A DNA stretch of 64,000 nucleotides from Gigaspora rosea (lineage: Eukaryota > Glomeromycota > Glomeromycetes > Diversisporales > Gigasporaceae): the NCBI GenBank assembly GCA_003550325.1, contig QKWP01000068.1, forward strand, positions 460,444-524,443. Reading direction: 5' to 3'. A program made the position numbers and the translations under genes. This document shows positions 45,201 to 59,371 of the stretch, in pieces. Numbering within the stretch: the stretch's first letter is position 1; each line of letters begins with the position of its first letter. Under the pieces are notes generated by a model that saw nothing but the letters and a program-made list of their open reading frames with translations, did not search any database and had not been told where the DNA came from.

Positions 45201-47575
45201 TACTGTATAAATTTTAATATGTTGAATAAATATATATATATAAAAAACTTTGATTATATATTTTTTTTCAAAAAAATAAAAGCTTCGATTATTTCTTAAA
45301 AAAAAAAAACTTAAAAAAGAAAAACGCGATTTGTTGCTTTAATGATTGATGTAATATTATCATATTATATATTATATTATAAATAAATAAAAAAAATTAT
45401 CAACTACAATAATTCTATGATTGATGGTACTTTCGTAGTAATATAGATTCGAAAAAATAATTACTTTTACTACAGTAATTCAATAATTGATGACATGTTG
45501 TATTAATATAAATAAGAAAGAAAAATAATTTACCTTAATTTTTTCTCAATAATAATTATGGAATTGCAATCGAATCTTGGGAGCTTACGATGACCAAAGA
45601 AAAATGAACAATGTTTAATGGATAGGAATCGATTTAATGAGTGTTTGACCTTCCTAAAAAATCCAAACCTTTCATACAACCCAAATTTTAAATATTGGGT
45701 TACACTTACTTTTAAAATTCTTAATATTAAGACTTTCATTTAATTAATCAAGTCGGAAATAATTTAGGGACAAGTTTATTAGGTTGAGATCTTTTATGAA
45801 ATAGTTTGTGCTGCACACTTGGCAACTGAGCACGGCGGTCAAGATAAAATATGGAAAAAGTAAATATACTTAATAAATAGTTATGGTTACATAAAAAATT
45901 TAAAATTTGCTACTATAATTTAATTTTAAGATTCATGTTAAAAGGCCGTTCCAACGAAAATAACTCCAAAAGTTCAAACTAATTATTGCATTGTCAGAAA
46001 ACAAACCTGTGTGTACAAGAGATGTGATTGCATTTTAAATGACGATTGTAAAAATAAATAATTTTTATTTTCTTCGTTTAATAATGATATTATACGTATA
46101 GTAAAAATAAATTTTTTTTTTATTTTCGCTTTATAAACAATAATATTCGTATATTAATTTATCTTTTTATTCACGCCATATGACGTTTGGCTAGAGATGA
46201 TAAAAAAAAATTATTTTTAATAAATTTTCTCGATTATAAAATAATTTAAGTAATTTTAAATGTATATGTTATTTTCAAGCAACATAAATTGAAAAACGAC
46301 GAAGAACATGTATACGTATTTTTATGATAATCGCGATTCTTAACGAAAGAATGATATGGGTTAGTGTGAATTGTAACTACTGTATTAAGGTGGGGAGAGC
46401 GTATACGTCTAACCGGTTTAACTCTAATAATTACTAGGAAATAAGTTTGATTTACTCGAATAAAGGTCTCTTCAGCACTACACTAGCTTATAAAATCGAA
46501 GGGAACTTCTCTACTTGTATCCAATTATATTCTATTGTATTGTATTGGGTTCTATCTCTTTATTGAATCAAATTCATTCGTTTATATACATTTGAATTTA
46601 ATATACAATGTTGTTTGGCACGTTAACGTGTTGTTTGGCACGTTAACGTGTTGTTTAACACGCTACGTGATTGTACAACTAAAACTAGCACGTTGACGTG
46701 CTATTGAGAATCTGCGCCCCTTACACGCATACATGTTAAAAAGATTTTACAAAAAAGGGGTGATTATATGACAATCATCAAGTTTACACGGATTTCGACT
46801 AACATTCAATGATTTATACAAAAATAGATCTATTATACAAATGGGAGTAAACTTAATCGGGAAATTCGAATCTTCTAATGTCACAATTTCGAATTGTGAC
46901 AGTAATAAAGATATTAATCACAAGATCATGCACACGTGTAATCTTAACCAAGTATAATACATACAAAAATTATTATTGTATATCTGGTATAGCATATATA
47001 CATGGCCATTATAAACCGGGTAAAATTCATACCCTAAATTTATTTCTGATGACTTTAATAAGTTTTATTTCATTATATCATTTTAAGTAGTTTTCGGATC
47101 TAGATAATCTGTTTATCTAAAAGATAATTATCTGTTGAAAGAAATCATTTTCTGTTATCTATATCTGTTCATAATTCCATTATCCGGATAACTATCTAGA
47201 TTATCTGTTAATGATTAGACATATATTTCGTACTAGATAAACCTATAATATAAATTTTGTGTATCGCAGAACTGTGTCATAAAATTTGACTATTTAATCA
47301 AATACTTGAGAAATTGTAGATGCGCTAGTTTTAATTTCATGCAAGATAATCCGTATGGAACAACCCAAGATTGCTCCAGATCGCTCCATATATGGAGCAA
47401 CCTGGGTTTTAAGTTATAACTTTGCTCCAGGGTATTATATATTTCTTGAGATCTCAACCTCTATCTTTAAACTGGAGTATAAACTGGGTTGTTCCGAATT
47501 TTTCCAAATAACAACTTTAATGGTACATATTATACTCGTGATAAATGCTGATACAATTTATATATTCCATATTTA
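45201..47575. other. Right part of block B and flanking DNA
   Basis: Up to 46832 this matches block A, including the GNAT-like remnant at 45530-45739 (minus strand) and CACGTTAACGTG words at about 46616-46700. From 46833 to 47575 the sequence is not duplicated. It has no supported gene but contains repeated GATAATCTG/CAGATTATC-type words at about 47098-47210. Confidence 0.5.
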
Positions 47576-48195
47576 CCCTATACGAAAAATGTACCGTATA
47601 GGCACGGGATGGAATCGGATAGGCACGGGTCATTTTGGCACAGGTCAAGGTCCGGATTTGTATGGGTATGGCCCGAGTTGGTTCGGATTCGGTGGACCGT
47701 ACGGACCGCCAATTGGACCGTAAATGGCTCGGGTTTTGCAGCAGTTTACTAGTCGAATCGGCACGGGATTTGGCACGGGTAATGAACGTAAATTCACGTG
47801 CCACCGCGTGGATTAACTATTAAAACATAAATTTATCAATATAAGATGAATAAGTTAACTGCATATGAAGCAAAATTTTGTAAGGAATTTTTTTTGTTAA
47901 GATACACAGGGAAGCTTCATTAGTGAAATCATGAGATATCGCTCTTTTTTTAAAAAAAAATCCTTTACTGATCTTTTGCTCTCCATGAAACGAGCCAACG
48001 AGCCAACATGTTTGTAATGCACAGATACGTGTCATCTGAACGTGCCATTTCATATAACGTGATATTACGTGCCACCTTTTGCCGCAATGTCCGTGCCATT
48101 CTGTAAAACGTTCCTGTACGTGCCACAAGATCCGTCCATTTCGAGCATTCCCTACACCAACCCGTACCACAACCCGTACCACTTTTCTTATAGGG
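47576..48195. mobile_element. 3-bp-TSD inverted-repeat element, copy 3 (620 bp)
   Basis: It starts CCCTATACGAAAAATG and ends ACCACTTTTCTTATAGGG, with TTA on both sides (47573-47575, 48196-48198). It is inverted relative to the copy at 3511. Subterminal GGCACGGGT/ACCCGTACC words occur many times. Frames across it are shadows. Confidence 0.87.
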
Positions 48196-48899
48196 TTAGC
48201 ATGAAAGCTTCATACCAGAAACTGGTGATATTGAAGATTTCACGTAGTGTATAGTTATACTAGTGGTCGTACCCTAGGGTACAATAACCGGTTAACTGTT
48301 AGGCTATCCGGATACCCGAATTATAAAACTGATAAACAGATAAATTATTGAGGTATCCGGTTAACTTAAGATATAATATAGGATAATATAGGGTAAAATA
48401 CAAATTATAATAAAAATTTTAATTTGCGTATTATTTATATACTAGCATCACTCGGTGTAAAACTTGTCTACATCATAAATTTAATGTATTTTAAATAAGA
48501 ACATGATTTTAATATTTCGTTTGTTTATTATATTTATTTAATAGGGTGATATAAATCAATTACGCTTTAAACTTATACTGGCTTTCAGTTTTTTGTAAGT
48601 ATAATAATAATTATTATGTTATATATATGAATACAGTAAGTACTTACTTTATGTTTTTATTACATACTTTACACAGTACAGAATACTATTATTGCTCCAT
48701 TCTGAATTGATGTGTGTTCTTTCTGATTTTCATCTTGTATGCAGATCATGTAATAAATTACTAATAATAATAATTACTTATTGTTCTTTCTGAATTGACA
48801 AGTGTTCTTTCTCGATTTTCATCTTGTATGCAGATCATCTGAATTGACATGTGTTCTTTCTCGATTTTCATAAATTTTATTTTAATTTATTTAATCATA

Positions 48900-49390
48900 T
48901 CGGCGGATCGGCGTAACATGTCGGCTCGACCAATCATGATCGAGGATTATCAAAAAAATTTTACGCGAAAATTTATTACAAAGCGAATTTTCACAAAAAC
49001 GTCCTTTTTAACCAGCTTTGTATTTATAATTAAGTACGTAGAAAATTACGAAATTCATGTATTTAATTATAAGCCAAAAGTATATTAAGAAGGCCATTTT
49101 TTTGAAAATTAGCTTCCGAATTTACCCTTGATAGTTACCAACCCATTTCTCAATGCCCAACCCATCCTAAAACACCCGAATATTTCAACAAACGATAAAA
49201 GTACTTCTTTCTACAGCTTAGCATAGCTCTTTTATTAAGTTTTATTGGTTTTTTAACTTGTCTAGGCGTCAAAAAGGCTCTTTTGTTAGTTGTAACAAGT
49301 ACTTCGTTTGTTAGTTTTTCAACGTTACTTAGGAGCAAATTTTCGTGTAACAGTTTATCGAAAAAAGACCCAATTACGCCGATCCGCTGA
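48900..49390. mobile_element. TA-flanked inverted-repeat element (mariner-like)
   Basis: The ends TCGGCGGATCGGCGTAA and, inverted, TCAGCGGATCGGCGTAA are flanked by TA on each side (48898-48899, 49391-49392). It is nested in the larger hAT element. The small frames inside show no transposase signature. Confidence 0.7.
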
Positions 49391-49555
49391 TATGTTAATT
49401 ATTTAACGCTTATAAATGATTGTTAGCGCTTGGTGTTACTCTAAATTACTTTTTCTGGTAAATTTTAGTTTATTTTTGGTAATTGATTTTTATTGACTTA
49501 ACTTTTTTTGGAAATTTTGGGTTTCACAAATTTAAACCGATTGTAGTCTACTCTA

Positions 49556-49640
49556 TTCTCTGCGCTTGCGCTTGCGAATGAGATTGCGCTTGCGTAAGAG
49601 CAGTGCATGCGAAGCGCTGCGCAAGCTCAAGCGCTCTCAA
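49556..49640. repeat. GCGCTTGCG word cluster
   Basis: A short GC-rich island in AT-rich DNA is built from GCGCTTGCG and its inverse CGCAAGC, able to fold into several hairpins. No known function is evident. Confidence 0.6.
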
Positions 49641-49979
49641 AATTTTTCGCTTACCGAACATTGGTTGTATATATAGAATTAATTGCGATTAAAAAGGAGG
49701 TCCGATTATTCTAAAATGCACGAATAAAATCATGCATATCTTAATTACTAAATATAAGACAATTACCTAACCTTAATTGGTAAAAAAATATGAGATAGTT
49801 GCATAAATAACGATTATAAGGAAATCCGTTATCATTAAAATGCATAAATAAATTAACAAAAATATTGCATATAATTACCAAATAAAAACAACCACCTAAC
49901 CTTTATTAGACAAAAATTAATTATTATAATTTAGTTTAAAAAGCTCAGTAATCGATAAAAATACTATTCATTAATATGT

Positions 49980-50260
49980 ATTTACTTAAAGCTTCAATCA
50001 AGAGGTTGAAGTTTCAAGTGAGTGATTAAAACTCCAATCGAATGATTAAAGCTCCAATCACGAATTGAAGCTCCAAGTGGGTGATTAAACTCTAATCGAG
50101 AGATTAAGCTCCAATAGAGATTGAAACTGTTTAACCGTTTAAAAATTGCTCTATAGTTCTGGGCAAAATTATGTTTTAATGCCGGCCAAATTAAACGGTT
50201 AAACAGTTAAACAATTAAACGATTAGAAAAATTTTAGGTGGTTCCGATCCCTAAGCTCCA
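49980..50260. repeat. AAGCTCCAATC short-unit repeats with nested AAACGGTTAAAC palindrome
   Basis: About six imperfect units of GATTAAAGCTCCAATCnnG (49980-50120 and again at 50250-50270) are interrupted by a segment whose ends are GTTTAACCGTTT and AAACGGTTAAAC. That segment may be a small insertion. Confidence 0.55.
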
Positions 50261-50671
50261 AGCGAGAGATTAAAAAACCCACAGGAATTAAAGATAGATA
50301 AGGATGTAGCTTCAGTGAAAGATTATTAAAACGATCGTTAATAATTGTGGATACTTTTAAGTATTATTGAATAATCTGACATATAAATTTTTCTAATAAA
50401 GGGAAACCTATAACCTGTAATTATGTGTGTTAGTTTTTTGATTTAAACCATTTAACCTTAACCACTATTTGTTCACGATCGAAGCTAAACTCCTATAAGC
50501 TCTCCCATTGGTTGTAGCACCAGATATAGCTTATTGGATAAATGGATGAAGGAATTGAAACTCTACACTTAACAAGTTACTTAAAGACCAGAAAACAAAA
50601 CTGAAAAAAACCAAATATAAAGAACCTATTCATACCCATAATCGTTATTCTTTTATTAATACTTAATGGTT

Positions 50672-51122
50672 TGGATTTACTGTTTTGTACTAAATTTAGT
50701 ACATTTTGCAAAATGCATAAAAAATCCAAAAAATTAAAAAACTCAATTTTTTTTATATACAAAAATCTGATAAATCTTCAAAAATTGTTTAGCAAAATTT
50801 TTTTTTATATTAATAATAAAATTATTAAGAAAAAATTTTTTTAATAACCTTAATTTTTATGTAACAATGCCTGTACTAAGTTAAGTACATTTCCGTCTGT
50901 ATTTTTATTATAAAATTACTAGTAATTTTCAAATTGTGGCTTAGCACAAAAAATTTTTTCTAAAAAAAGAACTTTTTAGAAAAAAAATCATATAAAATCA
51001 AAAATAAGACTTAAAGTTATCAAGAGTTATTAAAATCATAATTAATAATTAAAATTAGCAGATAATCAGGTTTAAAATGTGTCATAATTTAGTACTTTGT
51101 ACTAAATTTAGACGGGTAAATC
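50672..51122. mobile_element. Inverted-repeat element with GTACTAAATTTAGTAC ends
   Basis: The left end GGATTTACTGTTTTGTACTA and the right end, inverted, GGATTTACCCGTCTAAATTT share the terminal GGATTTAC and the internal palindrome. A target duplication was not recognised. It is non-coding. Confidence 0.5.
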
Positions 51123-51382
51123 CTATCTATTAACATTACATCACGAATTTCAAAATTAATCGGAACCCAATCACTTAAGATTAAACCAAAATTCCAGCAA
51201 AAACTATTAGAAGATCAAATTTCATTATTACGCTAAAACGAAAAAGAATTACAACACAATAAAATAGGAATCAAAAGTTAAATTAACTATTAGCATTTTA
51301 GAATGACAACAATATAAAAAAAAGTATGGATAACTAAACTCTCAGCGCATGGGCAGGCGCATGACTTGTTACTGATAATAAT

Positions 51383-51550
51383 ATGTCAGGGTGAAACCCG
51401 CGCAGCTAGCTAGTAAAACCCGCTTTGATCATAGGGTTTGGGTGAAATCCGCGGTAGCATAGTGTGTTTTATAGGTTAACGCAGATTTCACCCTCATGTG
51501 ATCTGTATAGCGGATTTTACTAGCTAGCTGCGCGGGTTTTACCCTGTCGT
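51383..51550. mobile_element. 168-bp inverted-repeat element, CAGGGTGAAA family copy 2
   Basis: The ends are inverted copies of CAGGGTGAAACCCGCGCAGC and TAGCTAGTAAAACCCGC. ATAATAAT flanks both sides (51375-51382, 51551-51558). It is related in its ends to the 131-bp element at 10033-10163. Confidence 0.7.
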
Positions 51551-52375
51551 ATAATAATTACTTATTGTTCCACATCATTTCTGAATTGACATGTGTACTT
51601 TCTCGATTTTCATCTTGTATGCAGATCATATAATAAATTACTTTATTGTTTCACATCATTTCTGAATTTAATTCTGAATGCACATGCGTTCTTTCTCGAT
51701 TTTCAGCAATTGTGAAATGCACAGCAATGTAATAAATTACTGATAATAATTACTTATTAATAATTACATTGATTTTTTTTCATTAATATATATAAAGATT
51801 ATTCTTTTATTGGTTTGTCATTATTTTTTGTATTGGCGTAACAGAAGAACTTCTCATGCCTAAACAAAATAGGAATAACTTGGGGATGCAAGTTTTTTAT
51901 GTCGAAAAAGACAAATTTATGTTTGTTTAAAAAAAATTTAGTAATTATCTTCTAGACATGACACCCGACCAGATTCCTGCCGTTGCCGAAAAACAAATAT
52001 GGATGTGTTCTACGCAGGAAATGTAAAAATTATTAATACATTGTTAAAATATATATGAATATTAGAACTATTCTTTTAATGTATGAAAAGTTAGCATTTA
52101 ATATTTAGACGAGCATATAGTGATTCATTTTTATTCGGTTTGATTTATTTATTTATTTATTTTTCTAATTTTTTTTTACTTTATTATTATAGAGTTACTC
52201 TATTTGATTTATGCATTAATACTGTATATATAAATCAACATTCATATAAATATCTTATCCAGATATAACCGTTATCCTTTTATTTGAATAAGATATAAAA
52301 CCGGTTATTAAATTTTGTTAAAGGTTACAACCTTTCGGATAAAAAGTTATCCAGGTACGAGCACTAAGTTATATT

Positions 52376-53119
52376 TAGTGATGGGCAACGCGTGGGATTT
52401 TTAATATAAAATTGTCTGGCCTGCATTAGCATAGCATATGGCCCGCATTAACAAATTGTCCGGCCTGCTTTAACATAAGTGGGCCAATTCCTAATTAGTA
52501 TTTGATGTAAATAAAAATATTATGCACACATTAACTTTTGATTTGTTTCTCGTTCCACATATATACGTACGTATGTATGTGCAAACTGTATATTGAAATA
52601 TATTTTTTAAATTGTTATTATTATTAATAAAGTGGGAATCTATCTATTATTGATTATTATTGAGTCAGAAATTATAAGTCCGATTATTTTATTATGAGTT
52701 GTTTATGAATTTTTGTATGCATATAATCTTATTGCTAATAAATTTTAGCACATTTATACCTGGTTATGCACCTGATTACTTATAAATTTTTATACAATTA
52801 TTAGATTTGATCGCTTTGTTACCATTATATTTTTAAATATAATAATATTTTAAAAAACAAATTGATAAAATTATAACAAAGTGAATTGATATATTTAATA
52901 ATTATAAGATTTAAAAGTAGGCAAAATCTATATAAATATTATATTTGTAATAAAATGCAGTAAGATTTATAAGAAATGATTATTATTTTAATAAAAAATT
53001 ACATTTCTATGATGATATATATATATTTATTAATCGTGAAAAATTCGGAAACTTTACTCAATCCCGCAAATCCTGCACAGATCCTGCATGGGATTTTTAA
53101 AAAAATTTGCCCATCACTA
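52376..53119. mobile_element. hAT-type element adjacent to the 4.1-kb hAT element
   Basis: The ends are TAGTGATGGGCAA and TTGCCCATCACTA. Flanks GTTATATT (52368-52375) and GTTATACT (53120-53127) match at 7 of 8. Subterminal GGCCTGCATTAGC-like words repeat. Its left flank overlaps the right flank of the neighbouring hAT element. Confidence 0.8.
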
Positions 53120-53127
53120 GTTATACT

Positions 53128-53717
53128 GCAATTTAATAAATTTAATGCCATTCATATGAAAATCTTGCATCTTATTAGATAAATGCATATGGTGAAGCAA
53201 GGATGTGAATATATATAGAACTTCGCATGCTATATCCTCACATCTGACATAACACTTGCTTCTGTATTCACATAAAATTGCTAATCTAAGGCTATACAAA
53301 ATAAATTTCTTGGTTTATATAACTCGGGCGGGTCCAAAAATTGAAAACTATAAATTTTTTTTTTAATTAGACAATACGATTTGCATGTGATAAATTTGAT
53401 AGAATCTGGTTTAATGTGTCAGAGATGAATTTTTATTTGTTTTTATTCATTTCTGGGGTGGGACCGGCTGCAAATGAAATGTTTTATGTATCAATTCCTT
53501 TAGGCATAGAATATGCAACAATTTATTAATTGGATTTATAAAAAAATTTTTTTAAAAAAAATCTGGGTGGCAAGGTCAAAAATTTTATTTTATATTATGT
53601 AAACCAAAAAATTTTATTTTGTATGGCCTAACTTTTAAAATGATTCTATAATTTATTTTCTTATAGTTGTCGTTTAATTGCTAATATTGATTACTATTAC
53701 ACCAATGTATATATGTA
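53128..53717. other. Intergenic DNA between hAT element and satellite array
   Basis: No gene or element end is recognised. The stretch is AT-rich with two short GC-rich islands near 53325 and 53455. Confidence 0.45.
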
Positions 53718-54302
53718 CTAGTATAATAGGTAGTGCTTATTTGCCACCCTATTTTATTCATTATATTTGTAGTAAGATATAGTATAAATTTAAATTATAT
53801 AATTTTACTATAAAAAATCATGTTTTCTATTATGCATTAATGTAAAAAATTGTTACAAAACTAATACTATCCTGGTGATACACATTATATAGTTTAGGCT
53901 AAGCTAGTTTGCATTAGAGTTATTATGAATTCTATAATACAATACTGTAAAGGACACTGCTAAAGATCTTGCTATTCTGTCAACACACAGTGCATGATTA
54001 AGGTTTCATTAAAATTATTGTAATTTCTACTGTAAAAAGTCTGATATAGAACTAAATTATTCTGGTAAAATATAGTATTGGTAAAGGTTGTGTTAATTTT
54101 TACTATAAGCTTATAAAAATTCTTTACTTGCTATTCTGGTGATATATGACATGTAGTAAAGGTTAAGTTAATTTGCATTAGAAATAATGCAATTTTATAT
54201 ATAATAAGGTATTGTAAAAAATTCTGTTACAGAGCTTACTATTCTAGTAATATAGTATGTGGTTAAGGTTGAGTAAGTTTGAATTAAAATTATCATGTTT
54301 TC

Positions 54303-55028
54303 TAGTAATATGGGCTGACCTCGGCCCATCAGCTGGGCAGGCGGGCAGGTCGGCCCTTAACCCACATTCCAGCAGGTCAGCCCAGCTGGTATATAGTTAA
54401 ATTTTTTTCGTCTGATAAAATTTCATTGTTAACTTATAATTATTAGTTAAATCATGCATAGAACATTCTCAAGTTAGTGCTTGCAGTCGATAACATCTAT
54501 CCAACTAAAACCGAATAGTCAACTTTTCTAGTTGATATTTATAAATTCAACTAGTCAATTAGAAGTTCTGAATGCTCGCTGATTAAAGCACTGATTATCG
54601 ATTATAAGTCAGTAAACTACTGTCATACTTATCACTTTTATTTCCAACTATGATAAAATAGGCTAGTAGATCACTGGCCATAAGAGGACCCATCAGGCCT
54701 CTTATAATGCTTCCTATTCGCATATAGTAGATCCACTATATATATGCATCATATACACTCTTCCTACTATTTGTAACATTATATGTATGTGTGCTTATAT
54801 GGTGTGCTAATCATTATACCTGACGAATTAAATGCATTTTCATGTAATTTTATAGCAATTGATATCTTGCACAAGTATCGTAATGTAATTCTAACTATTT
54901 TCATATTGAGAATATCAAATTTTTGTTTGACTAAAAGTTTTTTAACAATATGATCAGCTCGGTCGACTGGGCCGATTAATTTCCGCAGCCGGGTCGGCCC
55001 AAGAAATTGGCATCAGCCTGTATCACTA
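54303..55028. mobile_element. hAT-type element inside the satellite array
   Basis: The ends are TAGTAATATGGGCTGACC and, inverted, TAGTGATACAGGCTGATG. The 8-bp word ATGTTTTC flanks both sides exactly (54295-54302, 55029-55036), and removing one copy restores a satellite monomer. Ends are GGCC-rich and the core is AT-rich and non-coding. Confidence 0.87.
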
Positions 55029-58000
55029 ATGTTTTCTATTATAAGCTACTATAAAAAGTTTTATTATAGAATCTGCTATTCTAGTAGCACAATATGTAAT
55101 TAAAGTTGAGTGAGTGCATTAAAATTATTATAATTTCTATTTTAATTAACTATAAAAAATTCTATTGCAAAACTTGCTATTTTGGTAATGCAATATAGTT
55201 GAGTTGGTTTGATTAATAGGAATTACTTAAAAATTTTACTTGCTATTCTAACAACATATAGTATGTTGGTAAGGTTGAATTAGTCACTATTGTAAATTAC
55301 TATACAAATCTATTAGGGGAACCACTATTCTGGTAACACACAGTTTGAAACTAGTACATATTGTAAAATTACTAAATGATACAGAATTTACTTGTATTTC
55401 AATGATACAATACGCAGTTAAAGTTGGGTTAGTTTCATTCAAATTATCATAATTTATATCAAGTATTACTGTAAAAAATTCTGTCATATAGCATGTAAAT
55501 AAGATTGAGTTAGTTTACACTATAAGGTACTATAAAAAATTTGGTTATAGAACTTGCTATTTTGGCAATAATATGGTTAAGGTTGAATTAGCTTGCATTT
55601 TAAAATTACTGTAAAAAATTCTGTTGCAGAACTTACTTAAAACATATCTCATTGATACAATATATTTAGCAGTTAGGGTTAAGCTAGTTTGTATTAAGAG
55701 TTACTATAAAAAATTTTATTACAAAACTTACTATTTACTGATATTTAATAGTAGGTAAAAGTTAGTTAATTTGCATTGGAATTATTATAATTTTATCATA
55801 ATTTTTATTATAATTGCTATAAAAATTCTGTTACAAAATTACTTATTATTCAAGTAATACACAGTATAGTATATAGTTAAAATTGAGTTAACTTGCATTA
55901 AAGTTATATATGATGTAAGCAACTATAAAAAGTGTGTAGTAATTAAAAGTATCTTGATTTCTATCAACTTGCTATTCTGATAAGCATTGTAAGTTATAAT
56001 AAAAATTCTATTACAGTTCTTACAGTTCTTACTTACTACATACTTTGGTAATATACAGTATATATAGTTAAAGTTACTTAGCTTGCATTATAAATTACTA
56101 TAAAATTTTGTTATAGAACTTACTTACTATTCTGATAATACACAGTATGTGAATAAGGTTGAAATAGTTTGCATTGTATGTTATACAGAACTTACATGCT
56201 ATTTCTGTAAATTACAAATGGGATTTCTTTATAAAAAATTCTATTATGGGTTAATGTAAAAAATTCTGTTATAGAACTTACTATTTAGAAATATAGTATA
56301 TAATTAGAGTTGATTTAGTACATATTAGGCTATACAATTTTAACTAATTGTTTCTTATAACTTGGCTGGATCATATTTTGGAAATTTTTTGAAAAAATTT
56401 TTTATATTTTAACAGTTGGGTGGATTTTAAAAAATTTTTTTCAAAATTTTATAAAATTTTATAGACTAGCCAGATCATTTTTAAATTTTATGTTATAAGA
56501 AACAAAAAATAATTTTGTATGGCTTTATAAGTTACTGTAAAAAATTTTATTATAGAACTTACTTACTACACTTGTAACACAGTATGTAAAATAATTTGTA
56601 ATGTGAGTTACTGTAAAAAAAACTTACTCACTATTCTATTCACTCACAGAATGTAATTAAAATTGAGTTATTATGTTTTCTATTATAAGCAACTATAAAA
56701 GTTTGTTATAGAATATAGTTATAACTAAGATTACATTAGAATTATCATGATTTTATTATAAGTTACTATAAAAATTATATTACTAAACTTAGTTGCTATT
56801 CCAATGACACAAATAATTTTGTTAGTTTATATTAAAATTATTATTTTGTAAGTTACTACAAAATGTTATAATATTGAACTATTTACTATTACAGTAGTAT
56901 TATAGTATATAATTAAGACTAAGTTAGTTTGAATTTGAATTATTATGATTTTTAATAAGTTACTATAAAAAATTCTGTTGAAGCCTTATTTGCTATTTTA
57001 GTAAAATACAATATAATGTCAATATTGAGTTATAGTTTGTATATGATTTTATTGTGAATCATCATAAAAATCCTGCTACAAAACTTACTTGTTACCCTAG
57101 AGCCATGACATATATTATCTAATATCCATTTACTATAAGACCAGACCCCCTCCCTACCTAAGACCAATCAAATACTCAATTTTGTTATCAAAAAAGTATA
57201 TTTACCTCATTTTTTTTATAATTATGGTTAAATAATTCTTGATTTTGATTGGCTAGTATTCTAGATTGTGCAACCTAAAATTTTTGCTGTCCCCACCTTC
57301 TAAAATATTAGGAAATATCTGTTATTGCCTCTAGTAACTCACAGTTGTGACTTAATTTCTATCATAAGTTACTTAAAAAATTCTGTTTGTTATTTAATAA
57401 TATGCAGTATGTGATTAAAGTTGAAATAGTTAGTATTGGAATTATCATATTTTTTATTGTGTATTAACTTTAAAATATTCTGCTACAGAAATTACTTACT
57501 ATTTAGATAATATACAGCAAGTAGTTAAGATTGAGTTAGCATTAGAGTTATCATAATTTCTATTGAAGGTTACTATAAAAAATACTTTGTACTATTCTAG
57601 TAAAGTTAGATTGCATTGGAATTATTATGTATTCTATTGTAATTACTATAAAAAATTGTTGTAGAACTTACTATTATAGTAATATTGGATAAAAAGTTAA
57701 AGGTAATAGGATAAAAGAGAAGATCTATATGGGATGAAGTATCCTAAAGGAATTCAATTTAATAATATAAGAGCACCAGTAGAAGGCCAAAAACAAAGAT
57801 AAAGCAACTTAGAAAGCATGGGTATAATAGCCATAGTAAATGGTTAAGGCAGAGTTAGTTTGTATTAGAATTATCATAATTTCTAATATGAATTACTATA
57901 AAAAATTTTTTATAGAATTTGCTACTTCACAATACATAAATTTGGTTTGGTTTGTATTAGAATTAAATAATTTCTATTATGCTTTACTGTAAAAAATTGT

Positions 58001-59058
58001 TACTGAACTTACTACTATTCAAGACTATTCTAGTGACACATAGTATGTAATTAAGGTTTAGTTAGTTATATAAAATGTTCTATTATAGAACTTACTCACT
58101 ATTCCATTAATAAATATGTGGTTGAGTTAGCTTGCATTAGAATTATTATGCTTTTTTTTATTCACTACAGTATTCTAGTGACACACAATAAGTAGCTAAT
58201 GCTAAGATGATTTTGTATTAGAATTATCAAAATTTCTAGCATGAATTATTGTAAATTCTGTTATAGAACTTGTTATTCCAATAATGTAAAGTATGTAGTT
58301 AAGTTAGTTTGCATTAAAATTATTATGATTTCTATTGTTACAGAACTTATCATTATTTTGATAACACATTGTATGTGGTTAAGGTTGTATTAGTTGCATT
58401 GGAATCATCATAATTTACTTTATGAGCTGCTGTAAAAAATTCTGGCATAGAACTTACTCACTATTTTAGTGACATATGGTATATGGCTATTAGTTTTGCA
58501 TTGGAATTATTGTGATTTCTTTTATTGGTCACTATAAAAATATTGTTACAAAATTTACTCTCTTTTCTGGTAACACACAGTATGTTAAGGTTGGCAAAAG
58601 AATTATCATTACTTTTATTTTAAGTTACTATAAAAAAAATTCTGCTACAGACTTCTGGTGACACATAGTATAAGGTTAGTTAGTTTGTATCAAAATTATT
58701 ATGATTTTTACTATAAAAAATTGTTACAGAGCTTACTCACTATTCTGATGATTTATACAGTATGTGGTTAATATTTAGATAGTTCGTATTGGAATTATTG
58801 TGATTTTTATATGAGTTGCTATAAAACAGTCTGCCACTATAGAACTTGCTATTCTGATAATGTAGTTTGCATCAGAGACTATCGTGATTTCTATCATGAT
58901 GTATGGAGTTATAAAACTCTGTTACATAACTTACTCACTATTTTGGCAGTACGCAGTATCAGCTAAAGGTTGTATTAATTTCTTTTGGAATTATTGTGAT
59001 TTTTATTGTAAGTACTGTAAAAAATTCTGTTACAGATCTTATTCACTATCTTCGTAAC

Positions 59059-59371
59059 TAGTGTTTCGCAAAAGATCTGGTTCCAGTCCGTTGACAGACT
59101 GAGTTTGGACCCTTGATTTTTAAGATTCGATTTGGACCCACAAGAAGATCTGCCTGGTCCGGTCTTAGAATAATACTTATGCTGATTGGTTAATTTAGAA
59201 TATTTTTTTTTACAGATGAAATATCATTTTCTGTATCTAGCCAGTGATATATATGTACATACTCACATAGTTGTAATATTTACATTAATCACTGGACCCT
59301 GAATTACTGTATCGTTTTGAATCTATTATGGCAAAATTATATAAATAAAATCAGACAAGATATCATTCAAC

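Larger units (their letters stand above)
38768..46832. repeat. Segmental duplication block B
   Basis: This is the second copy of block A (14963-24402), in the same orientation. It contains protease 3, the counterpart of the decayed gene and the empty sites for two block A insertions. It has its own TTAA-flanked insertion at 40358-40732. Confidence 0.85.
48261..52366. mobile_element. Large non-autonomous hAT-type element, 4.1 kb
   Basis: The ends are TAGTGGTCGTACCCTAGG and, inverted, TAGTGCTCGTACCTGG. The 8-bp flanks AGTTATAC (48253-48260) and AGTTATAT (52367-52374) match at 7 of 8 positions. The interior has no transposase. It holds a short ATTGTTCTTTCTGAATTGAC-type minisatellite (about 48685-48880 and 51550-51720) that has been split by other insertions. 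Confidence 0.7.

Noticed and set aside
47355..48182. Frames of 122, 95 and 120 codons
   Set aside because: They lie across another copy of the same element family and translate its CACG-rich subterminal repeats.
49980..50120. Regular short repeats considered as a CRISPR-like array
   Set aside because: Units are imperfect, with no constant-length unique spacers, and the host is eukaryotic.
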